A DNA stretch of 64,000 nucleotides, taken from contig NZ_JAQFIL010000001.1 of NCBI RefSeq assembly GCF_029504655.1, positions 7,536,001-7,600,000 of the forward strand, given 5' to 3'. Of the stretch, positions 1 through 8,421 are shown piece after piece; the stretch's first letter is position 1; each line of letters opens with the position of its first letter. The notes below the pieces were generated by a model. It saw only the letters and a program-made list of their open reading frames with translations. It had not been told where the DNA came from and did no database searches. This DNA comes from Catalinimonas alkaloidigena (lineage in GTDB: Bacteria > Bacteroidota > Bacteroidia > Cytophagales > Cyclobacteriaceae). A program made the position numbers and the translations under genes.

Positions 1-512
1 AAAGTATTTTTTAGAGTAATGTTTTTTATGGCAACATTGGAGCAGCCCATAAGGATCATGCCGGTCTGAGGAGTATTTTCAAAACTGCAATTCTCAATAC
101 TGATATGCTTGAAGGTATAAATAGAACTTGGGCCTGTTTCATTGCATGGCCCGTCAATCATTATGCCATCTCCCATGCTTCGGGAACTAGGGAGAACCTT
201 CCATTTTACCTTTATACCTGAGAGAAGAAGGTTTTCTCCCGGGCCCTTGATGTAAAACGCATGTCCTGTGCCTTTGCCTGTACTGTCCAGGTTATCCATG
301 AGCAATACAGCATCTTGATCAAATACTACTTTGATATCATACAGCTTTTCTATCACGAGAAGGGTTCCTTCCTGCTTTACTAAGTATGTCCCCGAGGGGA
401 AGTATAAAGTTGTATCGTTTTGTAGTGATTGGGCGGCTTTTTTAATGGCCTCGGAGTCATCTGTTTCTGCATCGCCTACAGCCCCAAATTCTTTTACATT
501 AATTATCCGCAT
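1..512 (-). CDS. Pectate-lyase-3-like beta-helix protein, 3' part missing
   Basis: The reading frame opens with an ATG at 512 and runs off the left edge without a stop, so only about 170 N-terminal residues are visible. They begin MRIINVKEFGAVGDAETDD, the signature opening of the Pectate_lyase_3 / GH28-like right-handed beta-helix family (a VKEFGAVGDG-type start followed by aligned turns). The visible turns contain Asn-rich rungs such as SIENCSFENT. No signal peptide is visible, so it may act in the cytoplasm or be exported another way. It starts 2 bp after the stop of the upstream glycosyltransferase, so the two are almost certainly co-transcribed. A polysaccharide-modifying or -cleaving role is inferred; the active-site region lies outside the window. 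Confidence 0.75.
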   Translation of the reverse strand, partial: MRIINVKEFGAVGDAETDDSEAIKKAAQSLQNDTTLYFPSGTYLVKQEGTLLVIEKLYDIKVVFDQDAVLLMDNLDSTGKGTGHAFYIKGPGENLLLSGIKVKWKVLPSSRSMGDGIMIDGPCNETGPSSIYTFKHISIENCSFENTPQTGMILMGCSNVAIKNITLKNT

Positions 513-514
513 AG

Positions 515-1693
515 CTAAGAGAGTAAGGAACGATAAATGCTTATATATCTCATGTTTTCATCCTTGAAATTATCCTGGAAAAACACGGCAATGTTCTCCT
601 GCATAATTTGCAATAGCTCCTCGTTCATTTGTGAAAACTTTACTATACAATCAACTAACTGGGTGTTCTGTTGAGGATCAAAGACTAAACCTGTCTTATT
701 GTTGATGACCATTTCCTGTGTACCACCAGTGTTGGAAGCTATCACGGGTCTGCCAAATGAGTAAGCTTCGACCAGTACTCTGGGAAAAGGTTCATGCCAT
801 ATAGAACTGATAATTACAACATCTACCTTTTTGTAAAATTCCTTTGCATCATGTTTACCTAAGAAAATTATATTCTCATGGCCTGCCGCTATTTTCTTAC
901 ATTGAGTAAGATATTCTTCAGGACCATCGCCTGCTATAAATAGCTTACTCTGAACAGAAGACGAGGCAATAAAAGCTTCAATAATCTGCTGCACTCCTTT
1001 TGTAGGGTGGAGCCTACCAATATAACCAAAAGTAGTATAAGCATTTTGGTGTATAGGAAGGTTTAAGATATCTACCTTGGAGGAGGTGTAAACAATTTCT
1101 TTTTGAGCGTTTGGAAAGTATTGGTAGGAGGTATGTATATCAATCATAAATTGACTGACTCCCACCACCACATCTACATACTTGCTCAATTGCTTTTTAG
1201 GATAAGTAATCAGTTTACAGTCCTTACATTGTTGTGGGCAATTACTTCCATTTCTGAACATAGTGGCTTTAGGGCATAACCACGTATAGCTATTCAGCGT
1301 AACGGCTACGGGTATGCCTAACTTCTTTGCTACTTTACAGGCATAAGGGGAAAAATCTTCAACATTTCGGATATGCAAAATATCCGGTTGTTCTCTCTCC
1401 AGAATCTTGAGTAGGGGGGAAGCAACTTTAGGGTTGTAGGCTTCAATCATGTGCCATACCAGCTTTTGATATGCAGGCTTGTGCATGGACTCAAATGACC
1501 AGTAAATATTTGGATGCTTAATCCTAAACACTCGTACCCCATCAATGTCCTCTTGTCTTTCTTCTTGGTAAGCTGTTATTACAAATACCTCTAGATTATG
1601 ACTTAGCAAGCCTTCAGCAAGGCGCTTTACAGAGTACTCCCCTCCTCCTTTGTAATAGGGGTGGTATGAGGATGAGAGTAATGCAATTTTCAT
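515..1693 (-). CDS. GT4-family glycosyltransferase with Cys cluster
   Basis: A 392-residue GT-B fold glycosyltransferase. The N-terminal half starts MKIALLSSSYHPYYKGGGEY, the Gly-rich acceptor-side loop of GT4 enzymes. The C-terminal half carries GYIGRLHPTKGV and the nucleotide-sugar E-x7-E region EPFPRVLVEAYSFGRPVIAS. Between them (about residues 138-162) is a cysteine cluster, WLCPKATMF then NCPQQCKDCK, a pattern seen in one GT4 subgroup and possibly a metal site. It sits 8 bp after the next GT4 gene and 2 bp before the beta-helix gene, so it belongs to the same operon. It presumably transfers a sugar from a nucleotide donor to the lipid-linked repeat unit in the cytoplasm; donor and linkage cannot be read from sequence. 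Confidence 0.88.
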   Translation of the reverse strand: MKIALLSSSYHPYYKGGGEYSVKRLAEGLLSHNLEVFVITAYQEERQEDIDGVRVFRIKHPNIYWSFESMHKPAYQKLVWHMIEAYNPKVASPLLKILEREQPDILHIRNVEDFSPYACKVAKKLGIPVAVTLNSYTWLCPKATMFRNGSNCPQQCKDCKLITYPKKQLSKYVDVVVGVSQFMIDIHTSYQYFPNAQKEIVYTSSKVDILNLPIHQNAYTTFGYIGRLHPTKGVQQIIEAFIASSSVQSKLFIAGDGPEEYLTQCKKIAAGHENIIFLGKHDAKEFYKKVDVVIISSIWHEPFPRVLVEAYSFGRPVIASNTGGTQEMVINNKTGLVFDPQQNTQLVDCIVKFSQMNEELLQIMQENIAVFFQDNFKDENMRYISIYRSLLS

Positions 1694-1701
1694 AATAATG
1701 T

Positions 1702-2790
1702 TTATGTATTTTCAATAAGGTGCTCCCACCGATTCATGATCTTTGTGAGAGCGAATTGTTCAGAAATTTCCAGGGCATTTTCTCCTAACTTTTTTCTTAA
1801 GGCTGCGGATTCCATTAACAGTTTCAATGCATTTCGTAGAGCTATCTCATCATTTACCTTTACTAATAAACCATTCACCTCATGCTCAATGATTTCTTCC
1901 GGACCAAACTGGCATCGCGTAGCTATACATGGTAAGCCAGTAGCCATTGCTTCACAAAGTGCATTGGGGAAGCCTTCAAAACGAGAAGAGAGCACAAAAA
2001 TTGAAGCTTTTTTCAGTATATGGTGTGGGTTTTGTTTTCTACCTACTAGCCTTACTTGCTTCATAACTCCTTCCTGCTCGCTTAGTGACTCCAAATGAGA
2101 GCGTTCATCTCCTTCTCCAATGATGACAAGCGACCATGCTTTATGTATTTTTCCGAGAGGAGCGAAAGCTTTAATAAGGATATCATAACCTTTTTGCCAT
2201 TTAAGTCTACCTATACTAACAATGGTATGTGTGAGATGCTCCTGCTCTTTATGTTGTATCTTATCAGGAGGAGAAAGTACTGGATTGGGAATGATTCTAA
2301 TTTTGCTTTGCAGATGATTTGGAAAGGAGTGAGCAATTTGATTGGTCTGCAGCACAAGCTGATCACAAAACCTGTATAGAAAATGATTGATTTTTTTTAA
2401 CAGAGGATTAGTTTCATTCAAATAAGGGTTATTCCGCTCAGATACAATTACCTTAGCTTGTATGAAAGGACGAACGGTCAGTGCTAAAAGAATAGTAATA
2501 TCTAAAAATGCAATTAGCACATTGGGCTTAATCCTACTAATTTCTTGGCGAATAGCATTCCATTGCTTGAAGAATAAAAGGAGTTTCTGAAAACCCTTAT
2601 CTTTTTTAAGAAAGTTAAGTTGAATTAGCTCTACACCTTTTTCCAAGGGATAGAAAGGAGGTTCTTTCGGATGATTTAAGGTAATAATTGTAACATGATA
2701 ATTTTTTCTTGCCCAAAAGTTAGCCATGTTGGACATTACGTGCTCGGCTCCTCCTGCCACTAAGCTTGGAACAAGGAAGCATATTTTCAT
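1702..2790 (-). CDS. GT4-family glycosyltransferase
   Basis: A 362-residue GT4 enzyme. It opens MKICFLVPSLVAGGAEHVMS, a typical GGAE acceptor loop, and has SIGRLKWQKGYDILIKAF at the start of the donor domain. The donor site SSRFEGFPNALCEAMATG contains both conserved glutamates. The closest recognisable style is the PglA/PglJ/PglH group that extends undecaprenyl-diphosphate-linked HexNAc chains, so an N-acetylhexosamine or related donor is plausible but not proven. Its start overlaps the stop of the secreted lyase gene by 4 bp (ATGA), which indicates translational coupling. Confidence 0.88.
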   Translation of the reverse strand: MKICFLVPSLVAGGAEHVMSNMANFWARKNYHVTIITLNHPKEPPFYPLEKGVELIQLNFLKKDKGFQKLLLFFKQWNAIRQEISRIKPNVLIAFLDITILLALTVRPFIQAKVIVSERNNPYLNETNPLLKKINHFLYRFCDQLVLQTNQIAHSFPNHLQSKIRIIPNPVLSPPDKIQHKEQEHLTHTIVSIGRLKWQKGYDILIKAFAPLGKIHKAWSLVIIGEGDERSHLESLSEQEGVMKQVRLVGRKQNPHHILKKASIFVLSSRFEGFPNALCEAMATGLPCIATRCQFGPEEIIEHEVNGLLVKVNDEIALRNALKLLMESAALRKKLGENALEISEQFALTKIMNRWEHLIENT

Positions 2791-4463
2791 GGGTTGATGA
2801 TGGCTTTAATACTTCTGGCTTCCTTTTTAGAAACAAGACTAACAATATACATTCCGGGTTCCAAACCTGTAGTATCCCAACCTATTTCATATTTACCTTC
2901 ATATAAAAAGCCTTTTACTAACTCCGCGACTTCTTTTCCATCTTCATCAAAAACTTTTAGTGAGACTTTAGCAGGCTTATCAATGGTAAACTCCATGGTA
3001 GAAGTGGCTGTATCTTCAAGAGGATTAGGGTAAAGTTTATCTATACCAAAAACCAAATTAGAATAATAATTACTGTATTCTGGGGACTCAGAAGATAACA
3101 GAGAGATGTTTGCGTTAGTATTCTCACTATTCCCCACCGGGTTAGTTTTATTCAAATACTCCTCAATATTAACATAGCCATCATCATCATTATCTGAAAA
3201 GCTATCATCCTCAAATTTGTTGAGCCCAAAACTTTCTTCCCAGTGATCAGGCATGCCATCCCCATCGCTATCTATAAAAGGTATTCCTTCTCTTAGGATA
3301 GGCCATTCTAGTAAATGATCCTTAGAGTTTACTAAACTTCCTTTACGGTTTTCCAGATCATATACAATCTTACGGTCTACCGCATCTCTGATAGGTAATA
3401 TTGCGCCTGCATTATTTTGTACGAACGAGTAGGCCTCTAAAGCCGAATATGTAGTGACCTTAGGGTGAGCCGCCTCCTCTTGTAGCCTCATTTGATTATT
3501 AGGTATCCTATTGTCCAAATCTCTGACGAGCACCCAGTTGTTGAAGGAAGGAGATTTTTGGTTAATTCCGATATTTCCTTCAATAAACAATTTGGGAGTA
3601 GAAGCTGTATCTCTTAGTAAAATATTTGAACGGGTATTGGTGTATGGTCCTTTTACAATATAATTGTTGACAAGATTAATATACTGCTTGTTAGTTCCAC
3701 TTAAATCAATGGCTTTACCGCCTGGGTTATAGATAATGTTGTTCCTAAAATCAACTTTTGACTGCCCATTAATGTGTGGATTACGATCATTATTATGGGC
3801 AAACAAATTATGATGAATTGATATGTTTGTTGACTTTCCTCCGATAAGCATTCCCATCCCATGATCACCTTTAGGGTGCTTACTTCTATGAAGGGCTTCA
3901 CTAATAATGCAGTTCTGGATAGTTATATCGTGAGGTGCACCCCAAATACCAACATTTTCGTCTACTGCCCAACTGATAGAACAATGATCTAAAACCACAT
4001 TGTAGACTTCGTCAGCACTACCCCCGATAGATATGCCATCTACACTACTCCACTGATTAGGTTCTCCAAAATTTATATCTCCTGGACGAATTCTCAGAAA
4101 TCGTATGACAATATCATGAGAGTTTATTTGTAAACCTTCTCCTCTTATGCAAATTCCTTCACCGGGAGATGTTTGACCGGCAATAGTTACAAATGGATTG
4201 CTTATAGTTAATTTGGTATCTAAATTGATAATACCAGATATGGTGAAGACGATTATTCTAGGCTCATCTAATTCGATAGCTTCTCTTAAACTCCCTGGCC
4301 CATTATCATTTAAATTAGTAACTTTAATTACCCTTCCCTCTCGTCCACCTATGGTATTGGTACCAAAGCCTTCAGCGCCAGGGAAGGCTGGTATTTGAGA
4401 ATAACAAATATTGCAACATAGGATGATAAACAGTAAAGTGAGGGGTAATTTTTGCAGCATCAT
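2787..4463 (-). CDS. Secreted PL1-type pectate lyase-like protein with T9SS sorting tail
   Basis: 558 residues in three parts. Residues 1-23 are a signal peptide (hydrophobic stretch LTLLFIILCC, cleavage near CYSQ). Residues 24 to about 370 form a parallel beta-helix starting IPAFPGAEGFG, then GGREGRVIKVTNLND and GPGSLREAI, as in polysaccharide lyase family 1 proteins. Around residue 396 is a calcium-loop-like repeat, DSDGDGMPDHWEE, and a second, DNDDDGYVNIEEY. The last about 85 residues (LYPNPLEDTATST, then GLEPGMYIVSL, ending KAIINP) are a type A T9SS C-terminal sorting domain, so the mature protein should cross the outer membrane and may be anchored there. It leads a small operon with two GT4 genes and a second beta-helix gene. 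It may trim the polysaccharide made here, or degrade a foreign one; substrate unknown. Confidence 0.85.
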   Translation of the reverse strand: MMLQKLPLTLLFIILCCNICYSQIPAFPGAEGFGTNTIGGREGRVIKVTNLNDNGPGSLREAIELDEPRIIVFTISGIINLDTKLTISNPFVTIAGQTSPGEGICIRGEGLQINSHDIVIRFLRIRPGDINFGEPNQWSSVDGISIGGSADEVYNVVLDHCSISWAVDENVGIWGAPHDITIQNCIISEALHRSKHPKGDHGMGMLIGGKSTNISIHHNLFAHNNDRNPHINGQSKVDFRNNIIYNPGGKAIDLSGTNKQYINLVNNYIVKGPYTNTRSNILLRDTASTPKLFIEGNIGINQKSPSFNNWVLVRDLDNRIPNNQMRLQEEAAHPKVTTYSALEAYSFVQNNAGAILPIRDAVDRKIVYDLENRKGSLVNSKDHLLEWPILREGIPFIDSDGDGMPDHWEESFGLNKFEDDSFSDNDDDGYVNIEEYLNKTNPVGNSENTNANISLLSSESPEYSNYYSNLVFGIDKLYPNPLEDTATSTMEFTIDKPAKVSLKVFDEDGKEVAELVKGFLYEGKYEIGWDTTGLEPGMYIVSLVSKKEARSIKAIINP

Positions 4464-4491
4464 TAGAAGATAGTTGTTATTCTTGTGGAGT

Positions 4492-4499
4492 CAAATATA
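4492..4499 (-). promoter_or_regulatory. Candidate -7 promoter element for the lyase-GT4 operon
   Basis: On the minus strand the sequence reads TATATTTG, an exact match to the Bacteroidota -7 consensus TAnnTTTG, 28 bp before the ATG at 4463. No good TTTG is found 20 bp upstream, so support rests on the -7 element and its position. The expected -33 area is occupied by a palindrome. Confidence 0.45.
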
Positions 4500-4508
4500 A
4501 AAACATTA

Positions 4509-4524
4509 TACTTCGTATGAAGTA
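4509..4524. promoter_or_regulatory. 16-bp palindrome over the -33 region, possible operator
   Basis: TACTTCGTATGAAGTA has 6-bp inverted arms (TACTTC/GAAGTA) around a 4-bp centre. It begins 10 bp upstream of the TATATTTG box and covers where the -33 element should be. It lies between the divergent lyase and sulfotransferase genes. A regulator binding here could control either; this is inference from position only. Confidence 0.3.
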
Positions 4525-4701
4525 GAAATCACTTCTCATTAGCACTTTCTTTAATTTTATGCCTGAATAATACAAATTATAGATATAAATAGAAGAAGTA
4601 TTAATATATGAGACTAATTTTTAAGCAATACCTATATGTATCATATAAGCAGTGTGTTTCTTAAAAGAAAAATATTTGAAATTAGAAGTTGGAGGATAAA
4701 G

Positions 4702-5457
4702 ATGATTTTAAAAAAAATTAAATCTTTTCTTGCTATTGACAAGAAAGGATTCATAGGAGATGTAATAGTTTTCCATAACTATAAAGCAGCATATTTTGCT
4801 ATTCCTAAAGTAGCAAATTCAAGTTTTAAGGCCATGTCAGTGGATCTACTAGCTGATAGCATAGATAACGAATATTTAGACTCTCAATGGAAGCCTTACC
4901 CGTTTAGAAATGCTAATGGACGAAAGTACTTAGCAAAGCAGAGGATATTGGTAAATGAATTGAATGAGGTAGAAAGTAGTTATTGGAAGTTTGCTTTTGT
5001 AAGAGATCCCTGGGATCGTTTAGCTTCATGTTTCAGCGAAAAGATTAATAAAAAAGATGCTAATGGAAAGCCAGTAACCAGTAAAAACCACATAGATGGT
5101 GTATCTAGAGCTTATATAAAAAAGTATGGCAAGAGAGTTTATAAAGATATGCCCTTTCACGAATTTGTAGATTTAGTGTGTGATCTTCCAGATAAGGAAG
5201 CAGATGAACATTTTATCTCTCAAAATAAATTTTTAACAAATGAGGAGGGAAAAGTCGTAGTAGATTATGTAGGTAAATTGGAAAATCTAGAATATGACTT
5301 TAACTATATTAAACAAAAGTGTAAGTTTCCTGATCACATTCACATGCCTCACTTGTTAAAATCAAGTAAAGGAATGTATGATAAATATTATGATGATGCA
5401 TTGCGGGTGAAAGTGAGAGAACGTTATAAAAACGACATTGAGATGTTTGACTATTAG
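4702..5457 (+). CDS. Sulfotransferase family 2-like (carbohydrate sulfotransferase type)
   Basis: 251 residues from the chosen start. IPKVANSSFKAM (about residues 34-45) matches the 5'-phosphosulfate loop of the Sulfotransfer_2/HNK-1-like family (P-K-[VA]-x-x-[ST]-[ST]), and FAFVRDPWDRLASCF matches the 3'-phosphate loop (RDPxxR). Such enzymes move sulfate from PAPS to a sugar hydroxyl. The ATG at 4702 is preferred because GGAGG sits 6 bp upstream and translation from it begins directly with the domain. An in-frame ATG at 4636 would add 22 residues without clear homology. It is the only rightward gene in the 30-kb locus and is very AT-rich by eye, which suggests separate acquisition. It converges on the GT2 gene ending at 5512. 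Confidence 0.8.
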   Translation: MILKKIKSFLAIDKKGFIGDVIVFHNYKAAYFAIPKVANSSFKAMSVDLLADSIDNEYLDSQWKPYPFRNANGRKYLAKQRILVNELNEVESSYWKFAFVRDPWDRLASCFSEKINKKDANGKPVTSKNHIDGVSRAYIKKYGKRVYKDMPFHEFVDLVCDLPDKEADEHFISQNKFLTNEEGKVVVDYVGKLENLEYDFNYIKQKCKFPDHIHMPHLLKSSKGMYDKYYDDALRVKVRERYKNDIEMFDY

Positions 5458-5511
5458 TGTTAATTAGATCACTATAAGTTTGTTTTGAGGTAATGATAAG
5501 CTGTTTTCCAT

Positions 5512-6516
5512 TTATAGTCTCAGCAAAAATTTTGGTAAAAGTAGTTGATGAATTTTTTTGATTATGCCTGCTACAATGCGAGAATGTCTTATCAGTGGCA
5601 TATTTCTTAACCAAATGAAAGACTTTCCTATTAAGTAAGAACTTTGACTTATCATGCCTTTTTGTAGCGCCTCTTTCCAAAGATCATTTGCTTTTTCTAT
5701 ACATCCAATTGAGTGATAATTCCAACTGATATTGAGGTAATGGGCTGCAACCATTCTTTGCCTTAAGGGACTTAGCATTTGCTTTTTCTGCAAAAGTTTA
5801 TACAACTTCTGGTTTGCCAAGACTTTAGAGTCTAATTTGACTGAGGAGATGTTGTTACTGATTCTTTCATGACTATTGGAAACTCTGAGGTATCCATCGA
5901 CCAAACTTTTATCATAAAAAATTTTAAATTTTTCTCCTTTAATAATTGCCCTTATATGTAAATCTCTATCCTGCATACAGGCTAATTCTTCATCAAATCC
6001 ACCTATCTTAAGTACAGCCTCTTTTTTCCAAATTGGGCTCATAGTGATCCAGTAAGATTTTAATAAAAAACTGGTGAGATAATCTTCATGAAACCTTCTG
6101 AAAAATATATCCTGCCTGTCCCCTATTTTATTTTCAAAGTATTGAATAGGGAAAACCAGAAAGTCATAGTGGCTATTTTGCTCAAAAATTTTTGTTCGTT
6201 GCTCCAGACAATGAGGAGCTAACAAATCATCCGAGTCCAAAAAAAGAATATATGTTCCTGTAGCGTTTTCCAGCGCTATATTGCGGCAGGTGGAAGCTCC
6301 CTTAGGAAGCCTTTCTCTTTGCCACACCTTTATTCGGGGATTTATACTGGCCTGATATTGTAAATAAGCAAAGGAGTCATCAGTAGACCCATCGTCTACA
6401 ATCAATAATTCCCAATGCTTATAAGACTGGGCAATAACTGATTGGACGGTTTCTTCAATCAGTTTTCTCCGATTGAACGATGGTATAATAATAGATACTT
6501 TAGGCAGCTGCTTCAT
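5512..6516 (-). CDS. GT2-family glycosyltransferase
   Basis: 334 residues with an N-terminal GT-A domain. VSIIIPSFNRRKLIEETVQS opens the fold, ELLIVDDGSTDDS binds the nucleotide, and YILFLDSDDLLAPH supplies the metal-binding DxD. The region WKKEAVLKIGGFDEELACMQ followed by DRDLHIRAI is the usual GGFDE acceptor-side motif, with D-R-D where E-D-x-D is common. The C-terminal about 100 residues are helical and basic. It is the last gene of the leftward run before the lone rightward sulfotransferase, and starts 21 bp after the next GT2. Sugar donor and acceptor cannot be assigned. Confidence 0.88.
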   Translation of the reverse strand: MKQLPKVSIIIPSFNRRKLIEETVQSVIAQSYKHWELLIVDDGSTDDSFAYLQYQASINPRIKVWQRERLPKGASTCRNIALENATGTYILFLDSDDLLAPHCLEQRTKIFEQNSHYDFLVFPIQYFENKIGDRQDIFFRRFHEDYLTSFLLKSYWITMSPIWKKEAVLKIGGFDEELACMQDRDLHIRAIIKGEKFKIFYDKSLVDGYLRVSNSHERISNNISSVKLDSKVLANQKLYKLLQKKQMLSPLRQRMVAAHYLNISWNYHSIGCIEKANDLWKEALQKGMISQSSYLIGKSFIWLRNMPLIRHSRIVAGIIKKIHQLLLPKFLLRL

Positions 6517-6537
6517 ATTCTTTTAAGAAAACAATAT

Positions 6538-7458
6538 CTAGCGAGAAAAGTATGCAGTTAAATACCCTTTTATTCTTCCCAGCCCTGCCTGTGTATCTCC
6601 CAGCCCTTTAGCAATATTACGCTTTGAAAAGGATAATAAATTGAAAGGAAACATCACTAAGGCCTTTAACAAAAATTTAACTAATTCAGTAGGGAATCTT
6701 TTTTTCCCATGTTCTTCAACAAAAGATAATCCTCTACCGAATCCATCTTGAAACCTCCTTTTCAGGAACCATTGAAAAGAACTTTTTTCTTTGGGGACAT
6801 GATGTGTAACCAGAGCATTTTCCACAAATACAGCTTTAAATCCTGCATGCAACATTCTTTCCTGCATATTCCATTCTTGCCCAGTACGTTTGGGTTTGGT
6901 CCCTGGCCCCAGATTCTCATTAAACAAACCTAACGCCTGAATATCACCAGCGTAGGCAGCCCAGTTGAAACCCAAAAAACGTGGTCTTAGCGTGTAGTCA
7001 TTGTTTGACTTGCTTGGTTCCCATCCCCGCGCAGAGGGGGGAAGTATAGGGGTAAGCCAAGTAGGAGGAGGCTTTTCGTACAGTACTTTTGTCTCTCCTC
7101 CAAAAAAATAACGTCTTCCTAGTGCCTCTCTTTTTTTTTCATAAGAAACTAGTGTCTGTTCTTCCAAAAAGGCATCATCATCTGTAAAAAAGATAAAATC
7201 TTCAGGATTACAGAGCTGAGTAATACCAAAGTTGAGTGCTGCACTTTTATTGCCCCTAGGAAAAAACAGATAATGTGTATTGAGCGCGTTTTTATATTTC
7301 CTGCTTACAGCTTCAGCATCAAACTTTTGTCCATTTTCAACAACTATGGTAGATTTATATGTGTCAGGTTTAATGCTCTTCTGAATAGAAGAAAGGGTTT
7401 GATCCAAGAGTGTTTTTTCTCCTGACACAGCAATTAGAATTTGCATGGGAGACGACAT
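6538..7458 (-). CDS. GT2-family glycosyltransferase
   Basis: 306 residues. The GT-A core includes TIVVENGQKFDAEAVS, then FFPRGNKSAALNFGI and the metal site FIFFTDDDAFLEE. In the acceptor half, FNENLGPGTKPKRTGQEWNM takes the place of the GGFDE region, with an E in QEW as likely base. The start at 7458 is 5 bp after the preceding stop; a second ATG at 7446 (MQILIAVSGE) would also begin the fold. It is tightly packed between two other GT2 genes, so the three probably add consecutive sugars. Confidence 0.85.
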   Translation of the reverse strand: MSSPMQILIAVSGEKTLLDQTLSSIQKSIKPDTYKSTIVVENGQKFDAEAVSRKYKNALNTHYLFFPRGNKSAALNFGITQLCNPEDFIFFTDDDAFLEEQTLVSYEKKREALGRRYFFGGETKVLYEKPPPTWLTPILPPSARGWEPSKSNNDYTLRPRFLGFNWAAYAGDIQALGLFNENLGPGTKPKRTGQEWNMQERMLHAGFKAVFVENALVTHHVPKEKSSFQWFLKRRFQDGFGRGLSFVEEHGKKRFPTELVKFLLKALVMFPFNLLSFSKRNIAKGLGDTQAGLGRIKGYLTAYFSR

Positions 7459-7463
7459 ATAAT

Positions 7464-8387
7464 CTATGTTAGGTAAGCAGTAGGCTGTGTCATACAGTAT
7501 GCTCTACTTTTTGCAATAGCTCTTCTTTGAGATATAATTTTTTTCAGAATTTTTAATTTCACCTTAAACATTCTGAAGTTCAATTTTAGTAAAAATGATA
7601 ATGCAAAGTACATTTCTTCTTTCACTACTAAAAAATAGACAGACTTATAAGGTATAGTGATGTCTTTCAAAAGCTTCAAGCGATCAATATATTGCTTTTC
7701 ATAAGACTCTTTCATATCGGGCTGCTTAGTATATCCCTCTCTATCATGTACAATAAAAGTTCTGGGACTAAAACCTGCTTTAAAACCATGATATCTGGCT
7801 CTAATGATAAAATCATTGTCTTCTCCATAATGTGGAAACAGGGGGTCAAACCCTCCTACTTTTTGTATGCATTTCCTGGAAACCAACCAGGCAGCTGCAT
7901 TAATGAAACCGAGCTCATATATATCAGCTAGTTCTCTCTTTGAAAGTAATAAGTCAGATATTAGTTCATTGTTTTCTGAACGACAGATGTAATGGCTGAA
8001 TTTGTTGTCTAGTCTGACTCTTTTTTTATTGAGATGAACAGGGCTTAATATTCCGAATTGAGTATAATGAGTTTGTAATTTAGCTAAAACAGATACAGTA
8101 TCATCATCTATCCAGGCATCCTGGTTCAGAAGTAGAGCAAAATCATAACTTTTTTCCAGCACTCTTTTCAATCCGATATTATTTGCTTTACCAAAACCAA
8201 GATTTACATTACTCTGGATAAGTTCAAACTGGGGAAAATGTTTTTCTATGTATTCAGGAGTACCATCAGTAGATAGATTATCGATAACCAGTACATCCAA
8301 AGGGATGGTACTATTGTTTAGGCTTCCCAAACATTCTGGCATCCAATGTTTGCCGTTGTAAGTAATAATGATAGCTAAGACTTTCAT
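7464..8387 (-). CDS. GT2-family glycosyltransferase, rhamnosyltransferase-like
   Basis: 307 residues in the WbbL/RfbF-like branch of GT2. VLAIIITYNGKHWMPECLGS opens the protein, followed by DVLVIDNLSTDGTPEYI, then NLGFGKANNIGLK and FALLLNQDAWI (DxW replacing DxD, usual for this branch). GGFDPLFPHYGEDNDFIIRA contains the E-D-N-D acceptor/base motif. This branch often uses dTDP-rhamnose, but no rhamnose synthesis genes lie in the window, so the donor is only a guess. The C-terminal tail is basic and helical, consistent with membrane association. Confidence 0.87.
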   Translation of the reverse strand: MKVLAIIITYNGKHWMPECLGSLNNSTIPLDVLVIDNLSTDGTPEYIEKHFPQFELIQSNVNLGFGKANNIGLKRVLEKSYDFALLLNQDAWIDDDTVSVLAKLQTHYTQFGILSPVHLNKKRVRLDNKFSHYICRSENNELISDLLLSKRELADIYELGFINAAAWLVSRKCIQKVGGFDPLFPHYGEDNDFIIRARYHGFKAGFSPRTFIVHDREGYTKQPDMKESYEKQYIDRLKLLKDITIPYKSVYFLVVKEEMYFALSFLLKLNFRMFKVKLKILKKIISQRRAIAKSRAYCMTQPTAYLT

Positions 8388-8421
8388 TTTTAGTTAATTA
8401 TTCCAGATCGTATTGAAGTCT

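Noticed and set aside
4509..4524. ACTTCGTAT resembles part of a loxP arm
   Set aside because: Only a 9-base partial match, no 13-bp arms or 8-bp spacer of loxP and no recombinase gene; it is better read as a plain palindrome.
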